Source of the DNA: JAJDTT01 sp022827025 | GTDB taxonomy: Bacteria; Acidobacteriota; UBA6911; RPQK01; JAJDTT01 | NCBI GenBank assembly: GCA_965203535.1 | Contig: OZ241897.1 | Span: 4,216,001 to 4,280,000, forward strand | Reading direction: 5' to 3' | Length of the DNA stretch: 64,000 nucleotides | Shown: positions 50,642-59,541 of the stretch, in pieces | Numbering within the stretch: position 1 is the stretch's first letter | How the letters are laid out: each line of letters opens with the position of its first letter | Program-made: the position numbers and the translations under genes | The notes under the pieces: generated by a model | Told to the model about the DNA's origin: nothing | Databases searched by the model: none | The model's input: the letters and a program-made list of their open reading frames with translations, nothing else

Positions 50642-51889
50642 TCAGGCCGGGTTGGCCACGTCGGGGCGGACCCCGCCGGCGCGCCGGTCCACCGCGGCGC
50701 CGAACGACCCGATGGCCAGACCCGAAACGCCCTCGGTGTCCAGCAGCCGCTCCTCTTCCTCCCAATCGTGCACCGACCACATGCGGGCCACGTGCAGCCG
50801 GCATCCGTGCCGGGCGCAGTGGGGGCCGTAGTCGTTGCGGATGGCGTCGTAGAGGCGGTCCATGGCGCCTTGGTACGCAGGCGACCCCTTGACCAGCGGA
50901 ATCGACCAGAAACGCTTCTCGCCGTAGTCGTCTCCCCCCTTGATTCCGTAGTGGTCCTCGTCGTTGACCAGGTATCCGTAACCCGGATTCTTGGGCCACA
51001 TGAGGTGCCAGAAGGAGGGGCAGCGCACCGCCACCTGGTCGATGACCAGGTCGTCCACCAGCTTCTCCTCGACCCAGGTCCTCCAGTCCAGGTAGAGGTT
51101 GCCCAGAGGCGGACCGATGTAGTTCCCGGTGGGGACTCCGATCCCCAGTTTCATCCCCCGGGCGTCGAGGGCCGATCGCAGTTCCCTGAAAAACTGGGTC
51201 AATCCCTCTCCCCGGAGCCGCCGCCAGGGCTCTAGCTCGAAGTTGCGCCGCATCATGTCGACGCCGTAGCGCCGTTCGTATTCTTGGACGACGGGCTCGT
51301 TGAATCCGAACTGGTCGCCGTGGACGGCCGGCTTGGACTGGGAGCGGGTGCAGACGAAGACCCCGTCGAAGTCGTAGTCCCCCAGGGCCGAGAGGATGCG
51401 CCGGATGGTGTAGCGGCGCACGTCCGGGTAGGTGTACTCCATGATGCCGTAGTGGGGCCGGCCCTCCTTGTCCCGGGCCAGGTATTCGGGGTTGGCCATG
51501 GTGAACTGGCTCTGCCAGCCGTAGATGCCGCCCTGCCAGCCCTCGCTCAGCGGGAACCCTTCGTCGAACATGGTGGCGTACATGTAGACCTTGTAGCCCA
51601 TCTCCTTGACCTGGGTGGTGATCAACTCGTGCTCGTCGTAGCCCTTCCGTTCGTAGTCGTCGAAGACCTTTCGGGGCGGGGCGCCGGGAGGAGTGAAGCC
51701 GATCCGGAACTTGCTCCAACTTCGCATCTCCCGCCAGTAGAGGGCGCCGGCATCGAAATCCGACTGCCAGCGCTCGGCGCAGCGCAGGATCTTGTCCGGC
51801 TGGTCCATCGCATCATCCCCGTCCCAGGCTTCCAGGTGGTCGCCCCAACTGCAGCTCATGATGTTTCGGTTCGGTTTGCTGTCCGCCAT
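50642..51889 (-). CDS. TIM-barrel putative glycoside-hydrolase-like protein, copy 2
   Basis: 415 residues, paralogue of 49330-50577 with about four fifths of residues shared in visible blocks (EAWDGDDAMDQPDKILRCAE, DYDFDGVFVCTRSQSKPAVH, EPWRRLRGEGLTQFFRELRS). It is preceded by GAGGTTGACC and an ATG at 51889; a longer frame upstream is not conserved with the paralogue. Tandem copies 64 bp apart indicate a recent duplication. Substrate unknown. Confidence 0.7.
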   Translation of the reverse strand: MADSKPNRNIMSCSWGDHLEAWDGDDAMDQPDKILRCAERWQSDFDAGALYWREMRSWSKFRIGFTPPGAPPRKVFDDYERKGYDEHELITTQVKEMGYKVYMYATMFDEGFPLSEGWQGGIYGWQSQFTMANPEYLARDKEGRPHYGIMEYTYPDVRRYTIRRILSALGDYDFDGVFVCTRSQSKPAVHGDQFGFNEPVVQEYERRYGVDMMRRNFELEPWRRLRGEGLTQFFRELRSALDARGMKLGIGVPTGNYIGPPLGNLYLDWRTWVEEKLVDDLVIDQVAVRCPSFWHLMWPKNPGYGYLVNDEDHYGIKGGDDYGEKRFWSIPLVKGSPAYQGAMDRLYDAIRNDYGPHCARHGCRLHVARMWSVHDWEEEERLLDTEGVSGLAIGSFGAAVDRRAGGVRPDVANPA

Positions 51890-52039
51890 GGTCAACCTCG
51901 CGTCTCTCTTCGTCGATTTGAAAGTGTGGACACACGACAACTCGTGCCGGTGGTCCGGAAATCATTCTGCCGTTGGATGCCGTCCCGTGGCGAGGGTCCA
52001 CGCCTCGGCTTTGCCATGTGCCGTCGACTGCTCGCGGAC

Positions 52040-53356
52040 TCAGATCCTGGGGAGAGTCCAGGGCTCCCGATAGGTCCGGCCCAGCATCCGGTTGGCCTCC
52101 TCGTCATTGGTGAAGGTCTCGGTGGCGGCATCGAACTTGAGCTTGTTGTTCACGCGCCAGGCGATGTTGCCCAGATGGACGATGCCGGAGGCCACGTGGC
52201 CGATTTCGATGTCGCAGGCGGGTCTGCCGCCGTCTCGGATGCACTTCAGGAAATCCCGCTTGTGCCGGAAGTCGTCCTCCTTCATCGAGCCCTTGGCCTC
52301 ATGGAGCAGTTCCGCCTTGGGGCCGTAGGCGCGCCAACTGCGGTTCCCGATGATCACGTAGCCGTTCTCCCCATAGATGACGGCGCCTTCGACCAGGCCT
52401 TCCAGGGGCGGCCGGGACCAGAGGCGCATCTCGTACATGAGAATGCAGTTGGGGTAGTCGTACATGACCAGTTGGGTGTCGGGCCATTCCTGGCAGTCGT
52501 CGAGAACCAGCTTGCCGCCGCTGGCGCTCACGGCCGAGGGCCACTCGGGGAGGGTCTCGCCCTGGGCATCGAGACCGGCCTCCAATCCGCGCCGCGCGTA
52601 GTCGAGTCGATGGACCCCGTCGTTGCCCAGGTCCCCGCAGCCGTAGTCGAAGAACCAGCGCCAGTTGCTGTGGAAGCGGAGCGGGTTGAAGGGGCGTTCG
52701 GGGGCCGGTCCCAGCCACATGTCGTAGTCGACGCCGGCCGGAGGGGCGGTGTCCGCGGGGAACCCCAGGTTCCGGTTGTGGGCGCTTTCCCAGCCCTTGG
52801 CGAAGCGGACCTTGCCCAGGACGCCGGAACGGATGTAGTCGATGGCCTGTTGGAAGAAACGGCCGTTGCGGGACTGGATGCCGACCTGCACCACCCGGTC
52901 GTATTTGCGGGCCGCCTCCACCATGGCCCGGCCCTCTTTCATGTTGTGGGAGGCGGGCTTTTCCACGTAGACGTGCTTGCCGGCCTGGCAGGCCAGGATA
53001 GTGGGGATGGCGTGCCAGTGGGTGGGGGTCCCCATCACGATGGCGTCGATGGACGGGTCGTCCAGAAGGCGCCGGAAGTCGGTCTCGGTCTTGGGGCGTT
53101 TCCCCTGTATTTCTTCGGTCTTCTTGAGCTTTTCCTCGAAGACGCGGGTGTCCACGTCGCAGACGTGGGTGACCTCCACGTCCTTCAGGTCGGCGAACCC
53201 GTAGAGCAGGCCTCCGCCCCGGCCGCGGACTCCCATGCAGGCGACGCGGAACTTCTCGTTGGGACTCTGGGCATCCTTCCGGAAGGCGGGGACCGCCAGG
53301 GCCGCGCTCGAAAGTGCGGCGGACTTGAGGAACGATCGACGGTTGGCTTGGGCCAT
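52040..53356 (-). CDS. Tat-exported Gfo/Idh/MocA family oxidoreductase
   Basis: 438 residues. A twin-arginine leader (QANRRSFLKSAALSSAALAV) precedes the NAD(P)-binding fold (FRVACMGVRGRGGGLLYGFA; VCDVD). The diagnostic VEKPASHNMKEG block carries the catalytic Lys, with GTPTHWHAIPTILACQAGK upstream. The C-terminal domain has the WFFDYGCGDLGNDGVHRLDY motif, typical of exported Gfo/Idh/MocA proteins in Acidobacteriota/Planctomycetes that handle sugars or inositol. Export via Tat implies the cofactor is bound before transport, as in glucose-fructose oxidoreductase. Substrate unknown. SD site weak. Confidence 0.92.
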   Translation of the reverse strand: MAQANRRSFLKSAALSSAALAVPAFRKDAQSPNEKFRVACMGVRGRGGGLLYGFADLKDVEVTHVCDVDTRVFEEKLKKTEEIQGKRPKTETDFRRLLDDPSIDAIVMGTPTHWHAIPTILACQAGKHVYVEKPASHNMKEGRAMVEAARKYDRVVQVGIQSRNGRFFQQAIDYIRSGVLGKVRFAKGWESAHNRNLGFPADTAPPAGVDYDMWLGPAPERPFNPLRFHSNWRWFFDYGCGDLGNDGVHRLDYARRGLEAGLDAQGETLPEWPSAVSASGGKLVLDDCQEWPDTQLVMYDYPNCILMYEMRLWSRPPLEGLVEGAVIYGENGYVIIGNRSWRAYGPKAELLHEAKGSMKEDDFRHKRDFLKCIRDGGRPACDIEIGHVASGIVHLGNIAWRVNNKLKFDAATETFTNDEEANRMLGRTYREPWTLPRI

Positions 53357-53491
53357 TTGAATCTCCGTGGCAATGGTCCTTGCGGACGGTTGTCGGATTC
53401 GATTTGCGTACTCTCAGATATGGACCCATCCGGCTTTCCTGTCAAGGACCAATGGGAAACTGGAATGCCTGCAATCCGGTTTCGACGGCGC

Positions 53492-53516
53492 GTAGGGGCA
53501 CCCCTTGTGGGTGCCC
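53492..53516. repeat. Family-A intergenic hairpin repeat (copy A3)
   Basis: GTAGGGGCACCCC, TTGT, GGGTGCCC; identical core to A2 at 5588-5612. It lies in the promoter region of the phosphoesterase gene. Confidence 0.88.
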
Positions 53517-53611
53517 TCGTCGACGGTCCCCCGGGAGGTAGAATTGGAAAGGTCCGAAACCGCCAACTGGGCGATTGACAGTCGGGGTGGCCGTTCTTAC
53601 GCTGGAGCGCG

Positions 53612-54127
53612 ATGAAAGTCGCCGTCATTTCCGACACCCACGACAACTGGCCCAACCTGGATCGCGCCTGCCGCTACCTGAACGGGCTCGGCGTCCGCTG
53701 GCTCCTGCACTGCGGGGACGTCTGCGCGCCTCTCACGCTGCGGCGGCTGGCGGCGGCGTTCCGGGGCCGGATCCACCTGGTTCTCGGGAACGTGGACGGG
53801 GACCCCTTCCTGATGGTCACCCGGACCACCGAGTTTCCCCACCTGCACCACCACGGCGCCGAGCTGGGCGAGGTCGAGATCGAGGGCCGGAAGATTGCGA
53901 TGCAGCACTATCCCACGCTGGCCCGGGGTCTGGCCTTGACGGGGCGATACGACGCCGTCTTCTTCGGCCATGACCACACCTGCCGCCAGGAAGTCGTGGA
54001 GGCCGGAGGAAGACAGGTGCTGCTGGCCAATCCGGGGCTGTTGGGGGACATGGGCAAGCCCCCCAGCCTGGGACTCTACGACACGGCGGACAACAGCTTC
54101 CGGATCCTGGGTCTGGACGAACTCTGA
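53612..54127 (+). CDS. YfcE-like metallophosphoesterase
   Basis: 171 residues. Metal and active-site motifs in order: SDTHDN (N-terminus), HCGDVC, LGNVDGD, HYPTLARG and GHDHTC. This is the MJ0936/YfcE type of small calcineurin-like phosphoesterases. They hydrolyse phosphodiesters or nucleotides; the natural substrate is unknown. Two metals would be bound by the His/Asp/Asn residues listed. A ribosome site is weak before the ATG at 53612. Confidence 0.9.
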   Translation: MKVAVISDTHDNWPNLDRACRYLNGLGVRWLLHCGDVCAPLTLRRLAAAFRGRIHLVLGNVDGDPFLMVTRTTEFPHLHHHGAELGEVEIEGRKIAMQHYPTLARGLALTGRYDAVFFGHDHTCRQEVVEAGGRQVLLANPGLLGDMGKPPSLGLYDTADNSFRILGLDEL

Positions 54128-54131
54128 AGAC

Positions 54132-55082
54132 CTACTTCAGCGTCGCCTGGAGCGCCGCTTCGTCCACCACGCACCACTGGTAATGATTCATGCGGCCGGC
54201 GCCGTCCGGCAGGGGCGGGCTGAGGACCGTGCGGCCGAAGTCCAGGGGCGCGAACTCCTCCTGGGCGGTCTCATCGGCCACCCTGAAGATGTTGTAGTCG
54301 GCGGCCGCCTCCACCTGGGCCAGGTCGATGAGGTCCCGCATGGCGAAGCGCCGGACCGCCGCGTTTCCGATGGCCGCGATCCCCACGGCCCCTCGCACTT
54401 CCAACATGCGCCCCAAGCGGTTGAAGTCGGTGTGACGGTCGTAATACGCGCCGGCGTCGCCCGGCTTGGGCTGGTAGTCGAGCATGGCCTGGCGGACGAT
54501 GGCACCGTCGGGCCGCCGGACCCGGACGTCGAGCGGTATGGTGCGGCGGTAGGGCACTTCACAGAACCATTCGGCGAAATGGTGGCTGGTGGAAGCGTGG
54601 TAGGTCATCCCCGCCAGCACGATCTGGGTGTCCAGCGCCAGCATGACGCCGAAAGAGGAGCGAAGATCGAAGGCGGACAGGGCGGGGTCCACCTGGGTGA
54701 TGACCTCGGCTCTGGGCCCGATGGCCGCAAAGGAATGACGAAACCCCGTGCTGCGGATCGCACGGGGGTGCCGCCGCACCGTTTCGCTGATGATTCCCAT
54801 CTCGGAACGGTCGTTCGCCGGGTCGATGAGGGGATTCTCCTCGGCTTCGTGGACGAAGGTGAAGGTGGGGGCCACCAGCGTGCCCGACGGTCCCAGAACG
54901 TCCAGGAAGGCGTTCACCACGGTTTCGGCGCCGCCTTGAATATGACCGAAGGTCCGCATGGCCGAATGGACCAGGACCACGTTCCCGGGTCCCAATCCGA
55001 TCCGGTCCAGACCTTGGCCAATCTCTTCCTGCGTCAATCCCTTCTGACCGGTCTCGTCCTGTGGCACCATGTGCCTCATCAT
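54132..55082 (-). CDS. Aminoglycoside N(3)-acetyltransferase-like protein
   Basis: 316 residues of the AAC(3)/antibiotic-NAT family. Blocks LDRIGLGPGNVVLVHSAMRT, TLVAPTFTFVHEAEENPLID and TSHHFAEWFCEVPYRRT correspond to the acetyl-CoA/substrate regions. Related housekeeping members (YokD-like) transfer acetyl groups to amines of unknown role, so resistance is not implied. Starts at 55082, 55079 or 55070 are possible; none has a strong ribosome site. It is convergent with the phosphoesterase gene and divergent from the propeller gene at 55121, with a 38-bp gap between starts. Confidence 0.8.
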   Translation of the reverse strand: MMRHMVPQDETGQKGLTQEEIGQGLDRIGLGPGNVVLVHSAMRTFGHIQGGAETVVNAFLDVLGPSGTLVAPTFTFVHEAEENPLIDPANDRSEMGIISETVRRHPRAIRSTGFRHSFAAIGPRAEVITQVDPALSAFDLRSSFGVMLALDTQIVLAGMTYHASTSHHFAEWFCEVPYRRTIPLDVRVRRPDGAIVRQAMLDYQPKPGDAGAYYDRHTDFNRLGRMLEVRGAVGIAAIGNAAVRRFAMRDLIDLAQVEAAADYNIFRVADETAQEEFAPLDFGRTVLSPPLPDGAGRMNHYQWCVVDEAALQATLK

Positions 55083-55120
55083 AGTTCGCGAATTTCGGTG
55101 ACGCCACCCGGGAGAAAGCC

Positions 55121-56614
55121 ATGACCAGAAAACCAAGCCACGCTGGAAATACCGGCCCCGCCGCTCTTGTCTTCGGACTGCTCTTGATGGGAGCCGGTTC
55201 CGGTTGCGGATCCCTCGCCGATCCTCCATCCGTAACGGAGCCGCTGGTGCTGAACCGCCAGCAGGTGTTGTTGCTGCATGACGACCGTCTGGTCCGGGAC
55301 CGGCAGGGCCTGGAATTGGTCCAGGCCCGGCTCGAAAAGCATCCGGCCAATCCCCTCCTGGTCATCGACCGTCCCTGGGAACGGCAGGGGATCCTCAACT
55401 ACGTGGCCATCCTGCATGACGAGGAAGAGGGCCTCTACCGGATGTGGTACCAGATCCTGGGCCGGACCGGGGAGGGGGTCAACCGCAGCCATTGCCTCTA
55501 CGCCCAGTCCTCGGACGGCGTCCGGTGGGAGAAACCGGAGCTGGGACTGGTGGACTTCCAAGGTTCGAAGAAGAACAACATCCTGTTCCTGGATCCCAAC
55601 GAGCGGCCTCGGGGAACGCCCGTCTACTGGGTGGTGAAGGACTACGCCGATCCCGACCCCGGCAGGCGTTACAAGATGATGCTCAATCGCTGGGATTTTC
55701 GGGGGCGGGGCGTGGGAATGGGCTATTCCCCCGACGGGATCCATTGGGCATTCACGTCGTACGTCAACCGGCTGGGCGGCTTCGACACCCACAACCTCTT
55801 TTTCTGGGACGACCGGATCGGCCTCTACACCGGATATTTCCGGACCCACGTCCGGGGGAAGCGGTCCATCGGACGGGCCACGAGCCCGGACGCCTTCCAC
55901 TGGTCGGCGCCCGTCACGGTCCACACCCTCGATGAACAAGATCCTCCGGCGTGGCAGATCTATGGTCCCGGCATCTTCAAGTACAGCCGGGCCCGGGACG
56001 TCTACGTCATGTACGGCGAGGGCTACGACTCGGAGAATGAGATCTTTCGGGGGCAGTTGGGCCTGAGCCGGGACGGAATCCACTGGAAGCGGTTCCGGGA
56101 CGGGTACTTTGCCGACACCAGCGCGGGAACCTGGGATGCCGGGTCGGTTCGGCCGGTCCCCGCGGAGGCCGTCGTCGACGGGCGGATGGCCGTCTTCTAC
56201 ACCGGCAGCGACCACTCCCTGCACGACTGGGAGGGGGCGAGGGGAGTGGGCCTGGCGCTGTACCAGCAGGGAGCGTTCGCCGGTTGGCAGGCCCGGACCG
56301 AGGGGACGTTGACCACCCGGCTACTCCTGGCCAAGGACCGGGAGCCGGCGCTGCTCCTGAACGCGGAGGCCGAGGGGGGCGAGATCCGGGCCGAGCTCCT
56401 GGACGTCGAGGGAAACCCGATCCCCGGGTACACTCGGGAGGATTGCCGGCCGTTGACCGGCAACGGGCATCAGCAGGAGGTGGTCTGGGAGGGAAAGGAA
56501 AATCTGGCGCCGGTGGTGGGCCAGGGCGGCTTCAGTGTCCGCCTGTATCTGAAGCAGGCCACGATTTACGGGTTGCGAGTGATTCCTCCCCGAAGCGTCC
56601 GAGCGCTGTTCTGA
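55121..56614 (+). CDS. Lipoprotein beta-propeller, GH32/GH43-like, third copy of the family
   Basis: 497 residues. The leader ALVFGLLLMGAGSGCGSLAD gives a lipobox-like end at Cys. Blades carry DEEEGLYRMWYQILGR, AQSSDGVRWEKPELGLVDFQ, GSKKNNILFLDPNERPRGT, YSPDGIHWAFTSYVNRLGG and LSRDGIHWKRFRDGYFADTS, the same blade motifs as the 12840 and 18440 products (GSKxNNIxW, SxDGIHW). It lacks their C-terminal VMKDADL ending. Likely a carbohydrate-directed propeller, family unassigned. Its stop codon is immediately followed by composite repeat X3. Divergent from the AAC(3)-like gene. Confidence 0.75.
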   Translation: MTRKPSHAGNTGPAALVFGLLLMGAGSGCGSLADPPSVTEPLVLNRQQVLLLHDDRLVRDRQGLELVQARLEKHPANPLLVIDRPWERQGILNYVAILHDEEEGLYRMWYQILGRTGEGVNRSHCLYAQSSDGVRWEKPELGLVDFQGSKKNNILFLDPNERPRGTPVYWVVKDYADPDPGRRYKMMLNRWDFRGRGVGMGYSPDGIHWAFTSYVNRLGGFDTHNLFFWDDRIGLYTGYFRTHVRGKRSIGRATSPDAFHWSAPVTVHTLDEQDPPAWQIYGPGIFKYSRARDVYVMYGEGYDSENEIFRGQLGLSRDGIHWKRFRDGYFADTSAGTWDAGSVRPVPAEAVVDGRMAVFYTGSDHSLHDWEGARGVGLALYQQGAFAGWQARTEGTLTTRLLLAKDREPALLLNAEAEGGEIRAELLDVEGNPIPGYTREDCRPLTGNGHQQEVVWEGKENLAPVVGQGGFSVRLYLKQATIYGLRVIPPRSVRALF

Positions 56615-56787
56615 GGAGCTCCCCCACCGGCCCCGGTCCGGCGAAATCCTGCGCGAAAAGGAGTGGGGGTTTTCCTACCCCCACTCCCACGGGGGGGACT
56701 GAAAGTCCCCCCTCCTATCCGCCCAACTCCGGCCCCATCCAGCAAAAACAACCGCGGCGAAGAGGGGGACAAGAATGTCCCCCCTCC
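56614..56787. repeat. Composite repeat X3
   Basis: Begins AGGAGCTCCCCCACCGGCC directly at the stop codon of the propeller gene. It then has the same modules as X1: family-C hairpin, GGGGGGACT/AGTCCCCCC stem, ACTCCGGCCCC spacer and family-B hairpin ending about 56787. About 95% identical to X1 in the shared parts by eye. Confidence 0.9.
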
Positions 56788-56828
56788 TTCTGTTGGCTGT
56801 TCCGTTTTCGGCTTTACATGAGCTGGAA

Positions 56829-56856
56829 GAGCGGGGGGTAGGAAAACCCCCGCTCC
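56829..56856. repeat. Family-C hairpin before the kelch gene stop
   Basis: GCGGGGGGTAGGA and AAACCCCCGC, ending 2-3 bp before the minus-strand gene's stop at 56859, mirroring the arrangement at 47267-47294. Confidence 0.85.
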
Positions 56857-56858
56857 TT

Positions 56859-58127
56859 TCACTCGACGATGGTGCCGATGACCACCTCTTCGGTGACGTT
56901 GTGGGGGCTGATGACCTCTCCTCCGCAGAGATAGAGCGTCTTGCCCACCAGGCTCAGTTCCGCCGCCAGCCGGTAGACTCCCTTGGAGAGGTCGATGCCG
57001 GTGGCCTCCCGGATCTGCTGCTCCCGCTCCGGGTGGACCGGGAACGGAATGATCTTGGAGGGCAGCGTCCGGTAGGTCTTCTCCACGGTGTCGAAGACCA
57101 GGACGTCGAAGTTGGGGGACCGCACCTCGGGGATCCGGTCCTTGTAGCGGTACGGATGGTCCACCGGATAGTCCTTGATGCCGCCGGCCATGATGATGAA
57201 CCGGTCCCGGTAGGCGACCGCTTCCATGCCGTGCACCGGAAAGGGGAGATCCGGCAGTCTCCGCCAGCGCAGGGTCCTGAGATTGAGGACGTATCCGTCC
57301 CCGCAATGGCGCAGGTGACCCTCGAACCGGCCGTTTTTGGATTCGGCGTAGTTGACGTAGTCGCCGCCGAAGACGTAGACGTCGTCACCGATGGCGGTCG
57401 TGGCGGGCGACTCGCGGGCCATGCCCGGAAGCGGCGGCAGATCCCGCCATCCCGCTTCGGGATCGGCCGTATCGAAGGCTTCCACCGAGTTGACGTAGGC
57501 TCCGGGATGATCGCCCATGAAGGGCCGGGCGCCGAAGGTCGCCTGTCCCCCGATCACCACGATGGTGGTGCCGCTGACGGCGGCGCCCGGCAGGAACCGG
57601 CCCACCCGGAGCGACGGAAGTTCCTCCCACTGCTTCCGGTCACCGGCCCCGGAAAGACGGAACATTCGATTGCTGGTGTTGTCGTTCTGCTCCTCGGGCC
57701 AGATCACCCAACCGGTGAAGACGTAGAAGTCGTCCCCCACGGCCGCGCCCTGGGGCCACTTGATGCCCACCGGCAACTCGGGCAACAAACCGTATTTCCG
57801 GGTCCGGGTGTCCAGGATCCAACCCGAAACGTGCCTTCCCCGGTCCCGGATCTGCCATCCCTTGCCCGTGGAGCGCTGGCTCGACGGTTCCCAGCCCGGA
57901 AAGCCGGGCGCCCCGGCAGCCAGGATCTGCTCGCCGATGGTCACTTGGGCCTGTCCCTTGGTGGGCCAGGGCATGGGCGGTCCCATCTCCCAGGTGATGT
58001 CAAGGATCTCCGGCACCTCTTCGGCTCCTTGACCGCAGCCGGGACAGAGCGCCAGCAGCAGCAGAGGCAGGATCAGGACCGTTCGGTGTCCGAGGTCGGC
58101 TCCCGTCAGCCGTTCGCGGTGGGTCAT
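56859..58127 (-). CDS. Exported kelch-like beta-propeller, copy 2
   Basis: 422 residues. A leader (TVLILPLLLLALCPG, then CG) suggests a lipoprotein. Repeated kelch-type strands are visible: GQAQVTIGEQILAAGAPGFP, AAVGDDFYVFTGWVIWPEEQ, TTIVVIGGQATFGARPFMGD, TAIGDDVYVFGGDYVNYAES, RDRFIIMAGGIKDYPVDHPY and VGKTLYLCGGEVISP. Function unknown; kelch propellers bind proteins or sugars, and galactose-oxidase/neuraminate-epimerase relatives share the fold. The start at 58127 has GAGGA about 9 bp upstream, inside the end of the preceding gene. It is a paralogue of the gene immediately upstream. Confidence 0.7.
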   Translation of the reverse strand: MTHRERLTGADLGHRTVLILPLLLLALCPGCGQGAEEVPEILDITWEMGPPMPWPTKGQAQVTIGEQILAAGAPGFPGWEPSSQRSTGKGWQIRDRGRHVSGWILDTRTRKYGLLPELPVGIKWPQGAAVGDDFYVFTGWVIWPEEQNDNTSNRMFRLSGAGDRKQWEELPSLRVGRFLPGAAVSGTTIVVIGGQATFGARPFMGDHPGAYVNSVEAFDTADPEAGWRDLPPLPGMARESPATTAIGDDVYVFGGDYVNYAESKNGRFEGHLRHCGDGYVLNLRTLRWRRLPDLPFPVHGMEAVAYRDRFIIMAGGIKDYPVDHPYRYKDRIPEVRSPNFDVLVFDTVEKTYRTLPSKIIPFPVHPEREQQIREATGIDLSKGVYRLAAELSLVGKTLYLCGGEVISPHNVTEEVVIGTIVE

Positions 58128-58132
58128 GGCGC

Positions 58133-59374
58133 TCATTCCTCGATGATGGTCCCCACCAGAACCTCGTCGGTGACGTTGGCCGGGCTGATCACTTCGCCTC
58201 CCGCCAGGTAGAGCTTGCCCCGCACCAGGCTCAGCTCGGCCGCCAGCCGGTAGACTCCCCGGGAGAAATCGATCCAGTCCACATCCAGAGCCTTGTGCCT
58301 CATCTCCGGAGGGGGCCGGAAAGGGGGGATTTTCGTCGGCATGATCCGGTAGACCTCTTCCTCGGCGTCGAAGACCAGCACCTCGAAGTTGGGAGCGGGA
58401 CGGTCGGGGATCCGGTCGGTGTACCGGTAGGGATGGTCGACGGGATAGTCTCTCATTCCCCCGACGATGATGACGTAGCGGTCCTGGTGCACCGCCGCTT
58501 CCCAGCCGCCGGCCGGAAAAGGCAGGTCGGGAAGCCGCCTCCAGCGCAGGGAGGGGAGGTCCAGCACGTAGGCGTCGCCGCCGTGCCGGCGATGCGGGTG
58601 GAGGTCGTCTCCCGCCTCGGCATAGTTGACGTAGAAGCCTCCGAACACGTACACCTTCTCGCCGATGGCGACGGCGGCCATGGACTCGCGGCCGAAGCCG
58701 GGAATGGGGGGAATTTCCCGCCAGCCGCGGTCCGGATCGGCCGTGTCGAAGATCTCCACCGAGTTGATGTAGACCCCCGGATGATCCCCCGTGTAGGGGG
58801 ACGCGCCGAAGGAGGCCTGGCCTCCCAGGACCACGATGGAGGTTCCCGACGAGACCGCCGCCGCCAGGAAGCGTCCGATGATCAGCGGGGGCATTTCCCT
58901 CCACCGCCACTCTCCGGTCCGCAGGGACAGCCGAAACATGCGATTGGTCGTGATGTCCACCCGGTCTTCGGGCCAGCGAACCGTTCCGGTCAGGAGATAG
59001 AAATCGTCGCCCACCGCGACCCCCTGAGGCCAGCTCAGCCCGACGGGAGCTTCCGGCAGAATGTGATACCGGTTGGCGCGGGTGTCGAAGATCCAGGCGC
59101 TGTTCTGCTTGCCCCGGTCTCGTGAGTTCTTCCTGGGGTCCCATCCCGGATAGCCCGGCGCCCCGGCCGCCACGATCCGGTTGCCCAGCACGGCCTGAGC
59201 CTGTCCCTTGGTGGGCCAGGGCAGCGGTTTCCCCGCTTTCCAGGTGATGTCGCGGATCCCGGTTCCGGCGGCTTGAACCGGAAGCCACAGGAACACCAGC
59301 GCGGCAGCGAGACTCCGGGTTCCGCCCAGGGGAGAAAGAGCGTTGTGCAACCGTCGTTGCGCCCGACCAGCCAT
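58133..59374 (-). CDS. Exported kelch-like beta-propeller, copy 1
   Basis: 413 residues. The leader (RSLAAALVFLWLPVQAAG) is followed by the same strands as the downstream paralogue: GQAQAVLGNRIVAAGAPGYP, GVAVGDDFYLLTGTVRWPED, SIVVLGGQASFGASPYTGDH and AIGEKVYVFGGFYVNYAEAG. It is co-directional with the paralogue, with 5 bp between this stop and that start. The start at 59374 (MAGRAQRRL) has AAGGAG about 10 bp upstream; the longer frame is not conserved. Function unknown. Confidence 0.7.
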   Translation of the reverse strand: MAGRAQRRLHNALSPLGGTRSLAAALVFLWLPVQAAGTGIRDITWKAGKPLPWPTKGQAQAVLGNRIVAAGAPGYPGWDPRKNSRDRGKQNSAWIFDTRANRYHILPEAPVGLSWPQGVAVGDDFYLLTGTVRWPEDRVDITTNRMFRLSLRTGEWRWREMPPLIIGRFLAAAVSSGTSIVVLGGQASFGASPYTGDHPGVYINSVEIFDTADPDRGWREIPPIPGFGRESMAAVAIGEKVYVFGGFYVNYAEAGDDLHPHRRHGGDAYVLDLPSLRWRRLPDLPFPAGGWEAAVHQDRYVIIVGGMRDYPVDHPYRYTDRIPDRPAPNFEVLVFDAEEEVYRIMPTKIPPFRPPPEMRHKALDVDWIDFSRGVYRLAAELSLVRGKLYLAGGEVISPANVTDEVLVGTIIEE

Positions 59375-59541
59375 AACCGGATCCACTCCTTCGGATGTCC
59401 TGAATCGTTCCAAAAACAAGCGGGAGGCCGATTGTAGCAGCCGAAAAGGAAAGAGAGAAACGGGTCGGGATGCTCCTTGCGCGCTCCCTCTTCGACTTCC
59501 CGACGGATCACGTGGTTCGCAATCCTGAAGGTTCGCTGTGT

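Noticed and set aside
54132..55082. A resistance gene for aminoglycosides
   Set aside because: AAC(3)-family proteins are common in chromosomes with non-resistance roles; no sequence feature here shows antibiotic specificity.
53970..55124. Plus-strand frame antisense to the AAC(3)-like gene
   Set aside because: No conserved motif; the minus-strand frame has the family blocks.
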